In this document: positions 14,978-22,760 of the stretch, in pieces
How the letters are laid out: the number at the start of each line of letters is the position of its first letter
Position numbering within the stretch: position 1 is the stretch's first letter
Source of the DNA: Gemmataceae bacterium
GTDB lineage: Bacteria > Planctomycetota > Planctomycetia > Gemmatales > Gemmataceae
Assembly (NCBI GenBank): GCA_009692065.1
Contig: SHZY01000036.1
Location: forward strand, 1 to 44,655
Direction of reading: 5' to 3'
Length of the DNA stretch: 44,655 bases
Notes under the pieces: model-generated
What the model saw: the letters and a program-made list of their open reading frames with translations, nothing else
Told to the model about the DNA's origin: nothing
The model's database searches: none
Program-made: the position numbers and the translations under genes

Positions 14978-16570
14978 ATGCTTATCGGTTACGTCAGTGA
15001 TGAACGCTACGTCGCGCTCGCCGACGTGGCAATTGAATTCACCAACGCCCAGGGCGACTCGTGGGACGCACGCTCGCGCGCCGGCGGGTCGATCCATTGC
15101 GATCTGCCGCCGGGCGAATACGTGGCAACCCTTGCCAAGCCCGGCTTCGGCTCGAAACGCGTGCGCATGCCGCCGCAAGCCAGCACTCCGTATCACTTTC
15201 GCTTGCTGTCCGACACGCTCTATGGCTACGCCTGGCCGAAGTGCGTGCGCTCCGGCGAAGCATCGGAGTTCCGCGTTCATTCCGTCGAACAATACAAGCT
15301 GGAACTCTGGCGCTACGGCTGGGAGAAGGAATTCATCCGCGGCCTCGGCTGGCATGACGAGCATGGCCCGCGCGCCGTCATGCAGATCACACCGGACGGC
15401 GACTACACGCAGACGGGTGTCCAATGGAACAAGGTCGGCTACCTCAGCCCGCATCATCTGCAAAAAGTCGAGGCGCCGGCACGCTCGGGGCTCTATTATT
15501 TTCACGCTGCGACTAAAGCCGGCGAGACCTTCACGTTCCCGTGGGTCGTCGCGCCCGCCCAGCCCGCCGCGCCAGTCGCCGTCCTCTGTTCGAACCTCAA
15601 TTGGAACGCGTACAACAATTTCGGGGGCCGCAGCAATTACATCCACGCCGACGCGTTCCCGCCGACGCCGACGATCAACGCGCGCCAGGAGTTGAAACGC
15701 TACCAGGACGCCAACCACCAGACTTGGGGCTGCGATGCCTATGCGCCGCTCTCATTCGAACGGCCCGAGCCGATCAACCACATCGACCCGCTCGAGAAAA
15801 TCACCGATCCGATCGAGGGCCGGGCCGCCAACCATATCGCCCCCGCGGAATGGCGAATACTAGGTTGGCTCGAACGCGAGGGCTTCGCCTACGATCTCTA
15901 CAGCGAAACGCAGCTCCATCACGGCGTTCTCGATTTGTCGAAATACCGCGTCCTCATCTTGGGCCCGCATCCGGAATACTGGACGCGCAAGATGTACGAT
16001 ACCGTCAAAGCATGGGTGCTCGAGACGAAGGGCAAGCTGATCTACCTCGGCGGCAATGGGTTGAACTGCGAAGTCGAACTGCTCGACGGCGACCGCATGA
16101 TCGTTCACAACACCAAGATTTCCAGCCTCTACGCCGCCGGCATGGACGGCGCCGAGAGTCGATTCGCGTGCCGGCATGAATCCGAAGCAAATCTCCTGGG
16201 CGTCGTCTTCGATCCACGCGGCATCATGACCGCGGCCCCCTATCGCGTCATCGACAGCAAACACTGGGCCTTCGCCGGCACCGGCCTGCGCGTCGGCGAA
16301 TCGTTCGGTGAAAAATCGCTGCACATGCGCGTCCCCGGCGGCGCATCGGGCCATGAGACTGACAAGATCTCGAAAAGCTCGCCCAAGAACGTCCATCTCC
16401 TGGCGAAGGGATTGAACGCGGACGATGGCGGCGCGGAAATGGTGATCTTCGATACGCCATCGGGTGGCGCCGTCTTTTCCGTCGGCTCGATCTGCTGGCC
16501 GAGTTGTTTGCCGGTCGATGCAAATGTGTCGAAGATCACGGCGAATGTGCTGCGGCGGTTTTTGCAATAA
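14978..16570 (+). CDS. N,N-dimethylformamidase beta-subunit-like protein
   Basis: 530 aa. The bulk (about 85-530) matches the large-subunit family of N,N-dimethylformamidase: LCSNLNWNAYNNFGGRSNY, EGFAYDLYSETQLH, LILGPHPEYWTRKMYD and KGKLIYLGGNGL. DMFase uses a mononuclear iron bound by two Tyr and a Glu; the H331-P-E333-Y motif lies where the carboxylate ligand is expected, and the Tyr residues in NAYNNF and DLYSE are candidates (inference). The first 80 residues form a carboxypeptidase-regulatory-like beta domain (LADVAIEFTNAQGD...LPPGEYVATLAKPGF). The small subunit gene is absent. The true substrate of planctomycete relatives is unknown. No signal peptide. Confidence 0.8.
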   Translation: MLIGYVSDERYVALADVAIEFTNAQGDSWDARSRAGGSIHCDLPPGEYVATLAKPGFGSKRVRMPPQASTPYHFRLLSDTLYGYAWPKCVRSGEASEFRVHSVEQYKLELWRYGWEKEFIRGLGWHDEHGPRAVMQITPDGDYTQTGVQWNKVGYLSPHHLQKVEAPARSGLYYFHAATKAGETFTFPWVVAPAQPAAPVAVLCSNLNWNAYNNFGGRSNYIHADAFPPTPTINARQELKRYQDANHQTWGCDAYAPLSFERPEPINHIDPLEKITDPIEGRAANHIAPAEWRILGWLEREGFAYDLYSETQLHHGVLDLSKYRVLILGPHPEYWTRKMYDTVKAWVLETKGKLIYLGGNGLNCEVELLDGDRMIVHNTKISSLYAAGMDGAESRFACRHESEANLLGVVFDPRGIMTAAPYRVIDSKHWAFAGTGLRVGESFGEKSLHMRVPGGASGHETDKISKSSPKNVHLLAKGLNADDGGAEMVIFDTPSGGAVFSVGSICWPSCLPVDANVSKITANVLRRFLQ

Positions 16571-16580
16571 ATAGATCGAC

Positions 16581-17201
16581 TCACGACCGCTCGCCGAAGT
16601 AGAACGCTACCACGCCCCCAAGGCACGCGTCCCAGGTCGGGATCATCAGCGTCACCTCCGTGCTCGGCTGGATCACCAAATGAATCATGGCCGCGATCGC
16701 TAGCCCGATAAGGGCCATGAGTGAAAACCACGCCTCGATGTCTTGCCAGGCCGCCGATGGATTATCGCGCCCGACCACCGAACGCACGATCACGCCGAGG
16801 AAAAAGCCGCCGAGAATCGCCAATGGCAAGAACGGCTGGTCCTTCAGTTCCTTAAGCGAATTCTCGAATTGCTCGTAGAGCGCCGGCGCGCTGTCGTACA
16901 TCTTACAGCCAATACACCCGCCGAGCGCCAGCATGATTAACACGCGCACCGTGCCGCCCGGCAAAAACAGAGGCGAGGGCGCTACCTCGTCACGCGTGGC
17001 GATGGTGACTCCGTGCGAGGCAAAGTAGTGGCCGAGCATTATGAACAACAGGTAGATCAGGTACGGCGGAATTGTGTTTTTTCCCGGAATCAAGATGATC
17101 GCGCAGACGAGGCCGACGATGCCCAGAACGTGAATGGCACGCACACTGCCAGCCGGCAGACGCAGAGCGTGGCGTTTCTTCGAGACGGCGGCGGTGCTCA
17201 T
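16581..17201 (-). CDS. Polytopic membrane protein of unknown function
   Basis: 206 aa with about six predicted membrane segments (near 20-38, 45-62, 84-100, 127-144, 160-178, 190-203). It contains the same short motif twice, each time leading into a membrane helix: LPAGSVRAIHVLGIVG (15-30) and LPGGTVRVLIMLALGG (80-95). This points to an internal duplication. A loop of about 25 charged residues (YEQFENSLKELKDQP) separates the halves. GAGG five bases before the ATG overlaps the edge of the palindrome at 17210-17271. No function can be assigned. Confidence 0.75.
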   Translation of the reverse strand: MSTAAVSKKRHALRLPAGSVRAIHVLGIVGLVCAIILIPGKNTIPPYLIYLLFIMLGHYFASHGVTIATRDEVAPSPLFLPGGTVRVLIMLALGGCIGCKMYDSAPALYEQFENSLKELKDQPFLPLAILGGFFLGVIVRSVVGRDNPSAAWQDIEAWFSLMALIGLAIAAMIHLVIQPSTEVTLMIPTWDACLGGVVAFYFGERS

Positions 17202-17209
17202 GGTTGCCT

Positions 17210-17271
17210 CATATAGCCCGCCATTTATGGCGGGTATGCCTGCTGCCCCGCCATGAATGGCGGGCTATATG
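17210..17271. repeat. Palindrome, CATATA-CCCGCC family
   Basis: Arms 17210-17234 and 17247-17271 pair at 24 of 25 positions; each contains CCCGCCATTTATGGCGGG or a close variant. It is the same family as 12379-12438 with a changed centre. It touches the stop codon of the upstream gene and lies 8 bp before the start of the downstream gene. Confidence 0.9.
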
Positions 17272-18141
17272 TCATTTCAGTGCCTGCCGCCAGCTCGCCA
17301 CTTCCTTGAGGATTTCCTCGCGCGAACAGCGCGGCCGATACGCGACCCGCAGGCGAAAGCGGTACTCCCTCTTTACTTCGTACTTCGGCACCAGATATTG
17401 AAAGTCCAACGCGGGATTGGTGGTCTGCAGTTGCGCATGCGATCCGCCGCCGGACGGGGAATGGGTGAAGCGGATCCCGTCGGTGCGATCGAACATGAAG
17501 ATCGCCACGTGATTGCGGAAGTTGCCATAGAAGAACGGCTCGTCATAGCGCATCGGCGAATAGTTGCGCATCAGGCACTGCGGGAATTCCTTGTGGAAAC
17601 GCAACTCCAGCTTGTCATCGGTGTGGCGCAGCGTGCTTTCGTCGTTGTGGCGTTGGGTGCAGAGTTGCTGCCAGGTGCGCTGGCCGCGGAAGTACATGCT
17701 CTTGTCATCGGGGGCGTTGATGTAGCTCGCCCAGAACAGGCCGATGTAGCCATTGGTGAAAAGGTGCTGCGTGGCGACAAAGCGAAAGGTCATGTCGATG
17801 TAATGCGGCGCCACCAGCGTGAATCGCGTCCAGCTTTCGAGCGCAAACGTCGGCGTCGGCGGCTGGTGTAACTCCGCCTCGGTGTCGGAAATCTTGCGAT
17901 AGGTCATGCGCGCATTGCGCGGCTCAAAGAAAATCGTGTTGGTGCGATCGCGGTCGAATCGCTCGCCGTCGAAGATATGCTCGAAGTTGAGCCCGGCGAC
18001 GATCGGGACAAACAGGTTCATCGGCTCAGTCCGATGCGTGAGGCTCCAGAGGCCGTTGTAACCAGCGCGATGTTGTTCATGCGTACCGTTGTCGCCGATG
18101 ATCGCCGTCAGATCGCCGGCGCGAAAGGTGCCGTGGGCCAT
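17272..18141 (-). CDS. Protein of unknown function
   Basis: 289 aa, not recognised. It reads as a soluble, aromatic-rich, probably beta-sheet protein: GYNGLWSLTH, NLFVPIVAGLNFEHIFDG, RFTLVAPHYIDMTFRFVA, GGGSHAQLQTTNPALDFQYLVP. There is no signal peptide or membrane segment. The beta-sandwich style and a substrate-like aromatic pattern would fit a carbohydrate-related protein, but I have no motif to prove it. It is the second of two minus-strand genes separated by a palindrome. Confidence 0.7.
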   Translation of the reverse strand: MAHGTFRAGDLTAIIGDNGTHEQHRAGYNGLWSLTHRTEPMNLFVPIVAGLNFEHIFDGERFDRDRTNTIFFEPRNARMTYRKISDTEAELHQPPTPTFALESWTRFTLVAPHYIDMTFRFVATQHLFTNGYIGLFWASYINAPDDKSMYFRGQRTWQQLCTQRHNDESTLRHTDDKLELRFHKEFPQCLMRNYSPMRYDEPFFYGNFRNHVAIFMFDRTDGIRFTHSPSGGGSHAQLQTTNPALDFQYLVPKYEVKREYRFRLRVAYRPRCSREEILKEVASWRQALK

Positions 18142-18170
18142 ACATTAATTTCCTGTCGGCTTTCGTCGGC

Positions 18171-18221
18171 CAGGATTCCAATCCTGTCCATGTGCATGAG
18201 AGCAACAGGATTGGAATCCGG
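18171..18221. repeat. Inverted repeat upstream of rplM
   Basis: Arms CAGGATTCCAATCCTGT (18171-18187) and ACAGGATTGGAATCCGG (18205-18221) pair at 16 of 17 positions. The left arm is itself palindromic (AGGATTCCAATCCT). It lies in the divergent gap upstream of the ribosomal protein genes. Confidence 0.75.
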
Positions 18222-18244
18222 TCCCACGAAAAATCAGATCGGGC

Positions 18245-18278
18245 TTGACGAACCCACCATGCTCTCTATCGTATATAG
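18245..18278 (+). promoter_or_regulatory. Candidate promoter of rplM-rpsI
   Basis: TTGACG at 18245-18250 is a good -35 match. TATCGT at 18268-18273 gives a 17-bp spacer; the better -10 match TATATA at 18272-18277 gives 21 bp. The position fits a short leader for rplM. Confidence 0.35.
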
Positions 18279-18309
18279 TTCTACCAAGGAAACGTTTAGA
18301 GATTGCACA

Positions 18310-18759
18310 ATGTCAAGCTACATGGCCAAGGTGAATGCGGAGCGCAAGCCGAGCAATTTCGAGCAGCAATGGTGGGTGATCGACGCGACCGATCAGGTCG
18401 TCGGACGGTTGGCCGCCACGGTTGCCACCATTTTGCGCGGCAAACATCGCCCGCAGTTTACCCCGCACCAGGATACCGGCGACTTCGTGATCATCATCAA
18501 CGTCGAGAAGGTGAAGTTCACGGGCCGCAAGCTGGAGCAGAAGTCGTATCAATCGTATTCGCACTATCCCGGCGGCCAGAAGATCGTGCCGGCGTCGGAG
18601 ATGATGCAAAAGCATCCCGACCGTGTGCTGATCTCGGCGATCAAGCGCATGATCCCGCGCAGCCGCCTGGGCCGAGCGCAGATTGAAAAACTCAAGATCT
18701 ACAAGGGCCCACAGCACCCGCACCAGGCCCAGCAGCCCAAGGAATTCAAACCCAAGTAA
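18310..18759 (+). CDS. rplM: 50S ribosomal protein L13
   Basis: 149 aa, typical length for L13, which binds 23S rRNA early in large-subunit assembly. Conserved blocks: WWVIDATDQVVGRLAATVATILRGKHRPQFTPHQDTGDFVI (several family signatures in a row), VKFTGRK, YSHYPGG, IKRMIPRSRLGRAQIEKLKIYKGPQHPHQAQQP. The ATG at 18310 has AGAGA seven bases upstream; the ATG at 18322 is the alternative. rpsI follows after 66 bp, the standard rplM-rpsI operon. Confidence 0.97.
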   Translation: MSSYMAKVNAERKPSNFEQQWWVIDATDQVVGRLAATVATILRGKHRPQFTPHQDTGDFVIIINVEKVKFTGRKLEQKSYQSYSHYPGGQKIVPASEMMQKHPDRVLISAIKRMIPRSRLGRAQIEKLKIYKGPQHPHQAQQPKEFKPK

Positions 18760-18767
18760 CCCCCAAG

Positions 18768-18806
18768 CCCCACCATGAGTCAGCCTTAGCCGGACGATTG
18801 GTGGGG
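18768..18806 (+). promoter_or_regulatory. Possible hairpin between rplM and rpsI
   Basis: CCCCACCA (18768-18775) can pair with TGGTGGGG (18799-18806), enclosing 23 nt and ending 7 bases before the GGAG of rpsI. It could adjust rpsI translation; the support is only the pairing. Confidence 0.3.
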
Positions 18807-18825
18807 GGCCCGTCGGAGACATCCC

Positions 18826-19278
18826 GTGGCGGAAACCGCAGCCAAGAAGAAATGCTACCTCGGCACCGGTCGGCGCAAGACCTCGGTCGCACGCGTCCGC
18901 ATGTACGATGGGAGCGGCAAGCTGACGATCAACGGCCGTTCACTTGAATCGTACTTTACCGAACCGAAGGACCGCAACGCGGTGCTGGCCGCCTTGAAGC
19001 TGACCGAGATGATCAACAAGGTGGACGTGGTCATCAGAACGAATGGCGGTGGCATCACTGGCCAGGGCGGCGCCATTTGCCAGGGAACGGCCCGTTGCCT
19101 CAAGAACATGTTCAGCGAAGGGATGGCTGCCGAGGGTCAGGGCGAAGAAGGCCCTGCCGGCGGCATGTTCAAAAAACTCCGCGACTCCGGCTACCTCACC
19201 CGCGATGGCCGCATGAAGGAACGTAAGAAGTACGGACGCAAGGGCGCTCGCCGCAGCTTCCAGTTCTCGAAACGATAA
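18826..19278 (+). CDS. rpsI: 30S ribosomal protein S9
   Basis: 150 aa. Conserved S9 features: YLGTGRRKTSVARVRMYDGSGKLTINGR at the start, VVIRTNGGGITGQGGAICQGTARCL in the middle, and the basic tail GYLTRDGRMKERKKYGRKGARRSFQFSKR, which in other bacteria reaches the P-site tRNA. There is an extra acidic Gly-rich stretch (EGMAAEGQGEEGPAGG) before the C-terminal block, longer than in E. coli S9. GTG start with GGAG about ten bases upstream. Co-transcribed with rplM. Confidence 0.97.
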   Translation: MAETAAKKKCYLGTGRRKTSVARVRMYDGSGKLTINGRSLESYFTEPKDRNAVLAALKLTEMINKVDVVIRTNGGGITGQGGAICQGTARCLKNMFSEGMAAEGQGEEGPAGGMFKKLRDSGYLTRDGRMKERKKYGRKGARRSFQFSKR

Positions 19279-19283
19279 CCGAT

Positions 19284-19336
19284 TCTTTTTCGTCTAGCGC
19301 CCGCTCAGCGCCACGCGGGCGCTAAACGAAGAAAAC
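19284..19336. repeat. Palindrome, TTTAGCGCCCGC family, after rpsI
   Basis: Arms TTCGTCTAGCGCCCGC (19289-19304) and GCGGGCGCTAAACGAA (19315-19330) with one mismatch, extended by T-rich and A-rich flanks. It lies between the convergent rpsI and DJ-1/PfpI genes and probably terminates both. Confidence 0.85.
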
Positions 19337-19902
19337 TATACCCCCATCGCCTGCAACAACTTCGCCAGTAGCGCCGGATGCGATGGCCACGCCGGCGACG
19401 TGATCAAGTTCCCGTCCGCAATCGCCTGATCCACCGGCACCTCGACGTATTTGCCCCCCGCCAGCGTGATCTCCGGCCCCACCGCGTTGAAGCTGGTACA
19501 CGTCCGGCCCTTCACCACGCCCGCCGCAGTCAAGATTTGCATACCGTGGCAAATCGCCGCGATCGGTTTCTTCATCGCCGAAAACTGCCGCACGATTTCC
19601 AAGACACGGGGGTTGAGCCGCAGATACTCCGGCGCCCTGCCGCCAGGCAAAATGAGAGCGTCATAGGCGTCCGCCAACACATCGCTGAAATTCGCGTTGA
19701 GTGTATAGTTGTGCCCCGGCTTCTCGGTGTAGGTTTGATGCCCCTCGAAATCGTGAATGGCCGTCGCGATCTGGTCGCCCGCCTTCTTGTTCGGACAGAC
19801 GACGTGCACCGTATGGCCCAGCATGGTCAAGGCTTGGTACGGAACCATCACTTCGTAGTCCTCAACGAAATCGCCGGTGAGGATCAGGATCTTTTTGGCC
19901 AT
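19336..19902 (-). CDS. DJ-1/PfpI family protein
   Basis: 188 aa from the ATG at 19902, which has AGGAGG upstream; a longer frame begins at 19938 but has no binding site. One flavodoxin-like DJ-1/PfpI domain: [38 protein letters not shown], and the nucleophile elbow AAICHGMQ with C118. The acidic residues in DFVEDYE match the Glu that activates the Cys. Family members are glyoxalases/deglycases, proteases or chaperones, and the sequence alone does not separate these. Confidence 0.9.
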   Translation of the reverse strand: MAKKILILTGDFVEDYEVMVPYQALTMLGHTVHVVCPNKKAGDQIATAIHDFEGHQTYTEKPGHNYTLNANFSDVLADAYDALILPGGRAPEYLRLNPRVLEIVRQFSAMKKPIAAICHGMQILTAAGVVKGRTCTSFNAVGPEITLAGGKYVEVPVDQAIADGNLITSPAWPSHPALLAKLLQAMGV

Positions 19903-19955
19903 TGCTTGCCTCCTAGAGAGTGGATCGTGTGGAGACAATATACCAATCGTTTAGC

Positions 19956-19974
19956 CCCGCGTCGTAGACGCGGG
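19956..19974 (-). terminator. Short hairpin after the acyltransferase gene
   Basis: CCCGCGTC (19956-19963), loop GTA, GACGCGGG (19967-19974), 12 bp downstream of the acyltransferase stop on the minus strand. No clear T-run. Confidence 0.4.
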
Positions 19975-19986
19975 AGGGTGTGGCGC

Positions 19987-21057
19987 TCACGCCGCTTTGC
20001 GAAAGACGTCATCCGCCGCGACCGCCGGCGTGTTCGTGTGCCGGAAGCAGCGTTTGGCCCAGGCATGGATCGGATGTTCGACGGCGTGATGAAACACGCA
20101 ACTAACGCCAACCGCGGCTATGACGTGAAGGCAGAACAGGATTGAGCTTGGAACATAGAGGTCGAGTTGCGTTGCCTTGGTAACTTTCGCGAGAAGTGAC
20201 AGGGCCGGAAAGTGAATCAAATAGATTGAGTACGACGTGTCTCCTAGGTACACCAACCAGCGCGGAGGCTGCAGGAGCCCGAGACGCTCGGCCTGGACCA
20301 GGCCCATCACCATCACGGCGCTGCCTAGACCGTATCCCAGCGTCTGTTCCAGTGCGGTCAGCGGCCTGAAGTACGCGTTGAACAAACCCGTCCCGAAGAA
20401 GATGGCAACTCCCACACCTGCAGTTAGCCGTGGCACCGGAATCTGCCAACGATGAAGTAGAATGGCCACAGTCATGCCAAGCAGAAAGCGAAGGTGCAAG
20501 TAGCTAAACAAAAAATTCCAGGGATAAGAATCAAACCACGGGTACGCACACACGCACACGGTCCAGACAGCAAAGACGCTCATGCCGACCTGGCCATTGA
20601 GGATCAACACGCCGAACAGCAAATAAAAGAAAACCTCGTACACCAATGTCCAGGCGACTCCGACAACCTGATAGCTCTGCGGATGCGGGAACAAGAATAA
20701 CCCCCGCAGGAAAATGTTCGGCTCGCGCTCGTGCCCGATTCCGAACTGTGGCACCAGGAAGTACACCGGGAGAATGACAGCGAAAACCACCCAGTAGGGC
20801 GGATAGATTCGGCTAAACCGCTTCCAGAGGTAAGATCCGAGCGCACGCGGCTGACCGAAATCCTTTGCGTGCAGGTGCATCATAATGAAGCCGCTGAGCA
20901 CGAAGAAGAAATCGACCCCGGCGAAGCCGAAATCGAAGATGGGGCCGAACGGTTTGTGTCCGAAATATTTCGGCAGCGCGAAGATGCTGCCGCTGGCGTG
21001 AAATAGCACAACCAGGATGGCCGCCATGGCGCGACAGGCTTGGAGGGAGTTCAGCAT
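19987..21057 (-). CDS. Acyltransferase-3 family membrane protein
   Basis: 356 aa with about ten hydrophobic segments. N-terminal family signature: LQACRAMAAILVVLFHASGSIF, then GFAGVDFFFVLSGFIMM and YLWKRFSRIYPPYW, which carry the catalytic His and the Arg typical of acyltransferase-3 proteins. These inner-membrane enzymes transfer acyl groups (often O-acetyl) to sugars or lipids outside the cytoplasm. The C-terminal tail (about 335-356) is soluble and short, with no SGNH domain. No sugar-biosynthesis genes flank it, so the acceptor is unknown. Confidence 0.9.
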   Translation of the reverse strand: MLNSLQACRAMAAILVVLFHASGSIFALPKYFGHKPFGPIFDFGFAGVDFFFVLSGFIMMHLHAKDFGQPRALGSYLWKRFSRIYPPYWVVFAVILPVYFLVPQFGIGHEREPNIFLRGLFLFPHPQSYQVVGVAWTLVYEVFFYLLFGVLILNGQVGMSVFAVWTVCVCAYPWFDSYPWNFLFSYLHLRFLLGMTVAILLHRWQIPVPRLTAGVGVAIFFGTGLFNAYFRPLTALEQTLGYGLGSAVMVMGLVQAERLGLLQPPRWLVYLGDTSYSIYLIHFPALSLLAKVTKATQLDLYVPSSILFCLHVIAAVGVSCVFHHAVEHPIHAWAKRCFRHTNTPAVAADDVFRKAA

Positions 21058-21072
21058 TGGGAATCAACAAAT

Positions 21073-21129
21073 CCGAGCCTGAAGCGTGAGCGAAGGATTC
21101 TACTACCTTCGCTCACGCTTCAGGCTCGG
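21073..21129. repeat. Palindrome, CCGAGCCTGAAGCGTGAG family
   Basis: Perfect 24-bp arms 21073-21096 and 21106-21129, 9-base loop. A second copy is at 32033-32091 and a half-arm is at 41273-41287. Confidence 0.92.
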
Positions 21130-21144
21130 TGGCGTGGGGATCGT

Positions 21145-21735
21145 TTACAGAATGCCCGATCCGAAGTTGCGTTTGCCGTGAAGCGGCTGTTCGGCTTCTT
21201 GCGCCGCCGGCGCATGGGCGCCTTGCTGGACATGCGCGGGGTCAGTGCGGTAGCCTTCGCCTTGCGATTTGCGCGCCGCCGACATCTCGCTCACGATCTG
21301 CGTGTAGCTTTCCACCTCGTACTCGGCATCGTAGTCGTCATACCGGCAAACGTAGCCGGGCTGCTTCGAACGCACTTTTTCTTCCTGGAACGCCTTGATG
21401 ATGGCGCCCTGGATATACTCGCGGCACGTCGAATTGATTGGGTGTGCGATATCGGCGTGCAGCTTGGCACGCCCGTCTTGATCGCGGATGGCGCGGTTCT
21501 CGTCGAGCCGGTTGCCGCATTGGTTGCAATGGCGTGCCCGCAAGTGATTCTTGCAGCCGCACCCGCAGCGATCGGTGAGCTTTCGGCTCGGCATGGCGAC
21601 AAACGAGCCCTTGGTGCCTTCGATGATCTTGAGATCGCGGATGACGAAACAGTCGTCAAACGTGATCGAGCAGAAGGCCTGCAGTCGTTCGTTGTTGTCT
21701 TCCATGAGCTTGATGCGAACTTCGGTGATAACCAC
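21145..21735 (-). CDS. spoVG: SpoVG family protein with inserted zinc-knuckle-like segment
   Basis: 196 aa. The core is SpoVG: VITEVRIKLMEDNNERLQAFCSITFDDCFVIRDLKIIEG...FVAMPSRK (1-52) and later DIAHPINSTCREYIQGAIIKAFQEE. SpoVG proteins are small nucleic-acid-binding regulators. Between these two parts, where B. subtilis SpoVG has a short loop, about 40 residues are inserted with five cysteines (C57, C59, C61, C70, C73; CGCGCKNHLRARHCNQCG), which look like a zinc knuckle. A disordered Gln/Ala-rich tail follows. The GTG start at 21735 has AAGGAG seven bases upstream. It is next to ispE, as in Bacillus, where the two are close neighbours. Confidence 0.88.
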   Translation of the reverse strand: MVITEVRIKLMEDNNERLQAFCSITFDDCFVIRDLKIIEGTKGSFVAMPSRKLTDRCGCGCKNHLRARHCNQCGNRLDENRAIRDQDGRAKLHADIAHPINSTCREYIQGAIIKAFQEEKVRSKQPGYVCRYDDYDAEYEVESYTQIVSEMSAARKSQGEGYRTDPAHVQQGAHAPAAQEAEQPLHGKRNFGSGIL

Positions 21736-21770
21736 AGAGGTACTCCTTTTTGCTGTGGCACAGTATTTTC

Positions 21771-21818
21771 ATTTAGCCGCGAGGCTTGCCCCGCGAGGAG
21801 CAAGTTCGGCGGCTAAAT
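21771..21818. repeat. Imperfect palindrome at the ispE stop codon
   Basis: Outer arms ATTTAGCCGC (21771-21780) and GCGGCTAAAT (21809-21818). The inner part (GAGGCTTGCCCCGCGAG) resembles the palindrome at 37084-37136. The ispE stop TAG lies inside the right arm. Confidence 0.65.
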
Positions 21819-22685
21819 GGTACGCGTCACGATCATCCTAAAATCGTGCGCTTTCGTGCGTGTTTTCAAACTGGCGGCGATTCGTTCAGCGTCTGCCGCG
21901 GATCGGCACAAGGCGAACATCGTGCTGCCGCTGCCCGACATCAAACTTCCCGCGGGCGAACACTCCGCCAACATCCTCGCAAACTCGCCCACCCGGGGTT
22001 CGATCTTTTCCGCTGCCAGCTGAAGGCGATTGTGCATAAGTCGGCCAATAGAATCAACGTCACCTTTCGAAAGTGCCAGCCGAAGAGCATCTCCGGACAC
22101 CGCAGTCGGCGGCACGGCTACGTTTTTGTACACCGTGGCAGTCGCCAGACCGAAAGCTGGGCAAAGCAACATGAAATGGAGTTTGATAGGTAAATTAACG
22201 TGGTTGACGATCTCGCCGCGGCCCGTGCACCAGGCGGCCGGGAGCTGGAAGAAGAACGGAATATCGCTGCCGATTTCGGAGCTGAGCTTTGCCAGGTCGC
22301 GCGCGGATAGCCCAAGTTGCCACAGGCGGTTGAGGCCGAGAAGCGTCGCCGCCGCATCGGTGGAGCCGCCAGCCAGCCCCGCCGCCATCGGAATGCGTTT
22401 GATGAGCCGGATGCTGGCGCCCTTCCTGCAGCCAGTGCGATCCTGCAGAAGCTTGGCCGCACGCAGGACGAGATTGTCGGGGCCCGCCGAGAGGGTGGTG
22501 TCGGAGCATTGCAAGGTCAGAGCAGCGGATTCGCGAAAGATGACGGTGTCGTAGAGCCGCACGGCAACCATCAGTGTGGCGATTTCGTGGTAGCCGTCCG
22601 GCCGTTTGCCGAGAACTTCGAGAAAGAGATTCACTTTGGCGGGTGCCCAGACGACGAGGTCATCGAGATAGGTGGTAATGTGCAT
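21813..22685 (-). CDS. ispE: 4-diphosphocytidyl-2-C-methyl-D-erythritol kinase
   Basis: 290 aa. A GHMP kinase of the MEP isoprenoid pathway that phosphorylates CDP-ME. Motifs: APAKVNLFLEVLGKRPDGYHEI with K17, the glycine-rich ATP loop PMAAGLAGGSTDAAATL with the catalytic Asp, SEIGSDIPFFF, and SGSGSTMFAL near the C-terminus. The start is placed at 22685: a longer frame begins at 22724, but its first residues (MRTLNVN) are a translation of the palindrome at 22708-22747. The stop TAG lies within another palindrome. spoVG follows on the same strand. Confidence 0.95.
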   Translation of the reverse strand: MHITTYLDDLVVWAPAKVNLFLEVLGKRPDGYHEIATLMVAVRLYDTVIFRESAALTLQCSDTTLSAGPDNLVLRAAKLLQDRTGCRKGASIRLIKRIPMAAGLAGGSTDAAATLLGLNRLWQLGLSARDLAKLSSEIGSDIPFFFQLPAAWCTGRGEIVNHVNLPIKLHFMLLCPAFGLATATVYKNVAVPPTAVSGDALRLALSKGDVDSIGRLMHNRLQLAAEKIEPRVGEFARMLAECSPAGSLMSGSGSTMFALCRSAADAERIAASLKTRTKAHDFRMIVTRTI

Positions 22686-22707
22686 GAGGCACCAATACAG
22701 CGAGTTC

Positions 22708-22747
22708 ACGTTTAGCGTTCGCATGGCGCCGCGCGTGCGCCAAACGT
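22708..22747. repeat. Degenerate palindrome, TTTAGCG family
   Basis: Arms ACGTTTAGCGTTCGC (22708-22722) and GCGTGCGCCAAACGT (22733-22747) with three mismatches, in the gap between the topoisomerase B stop and ispE. Confidence 0.75.
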
Positions 22748-22760
22748 AATCTCGAGTTCA

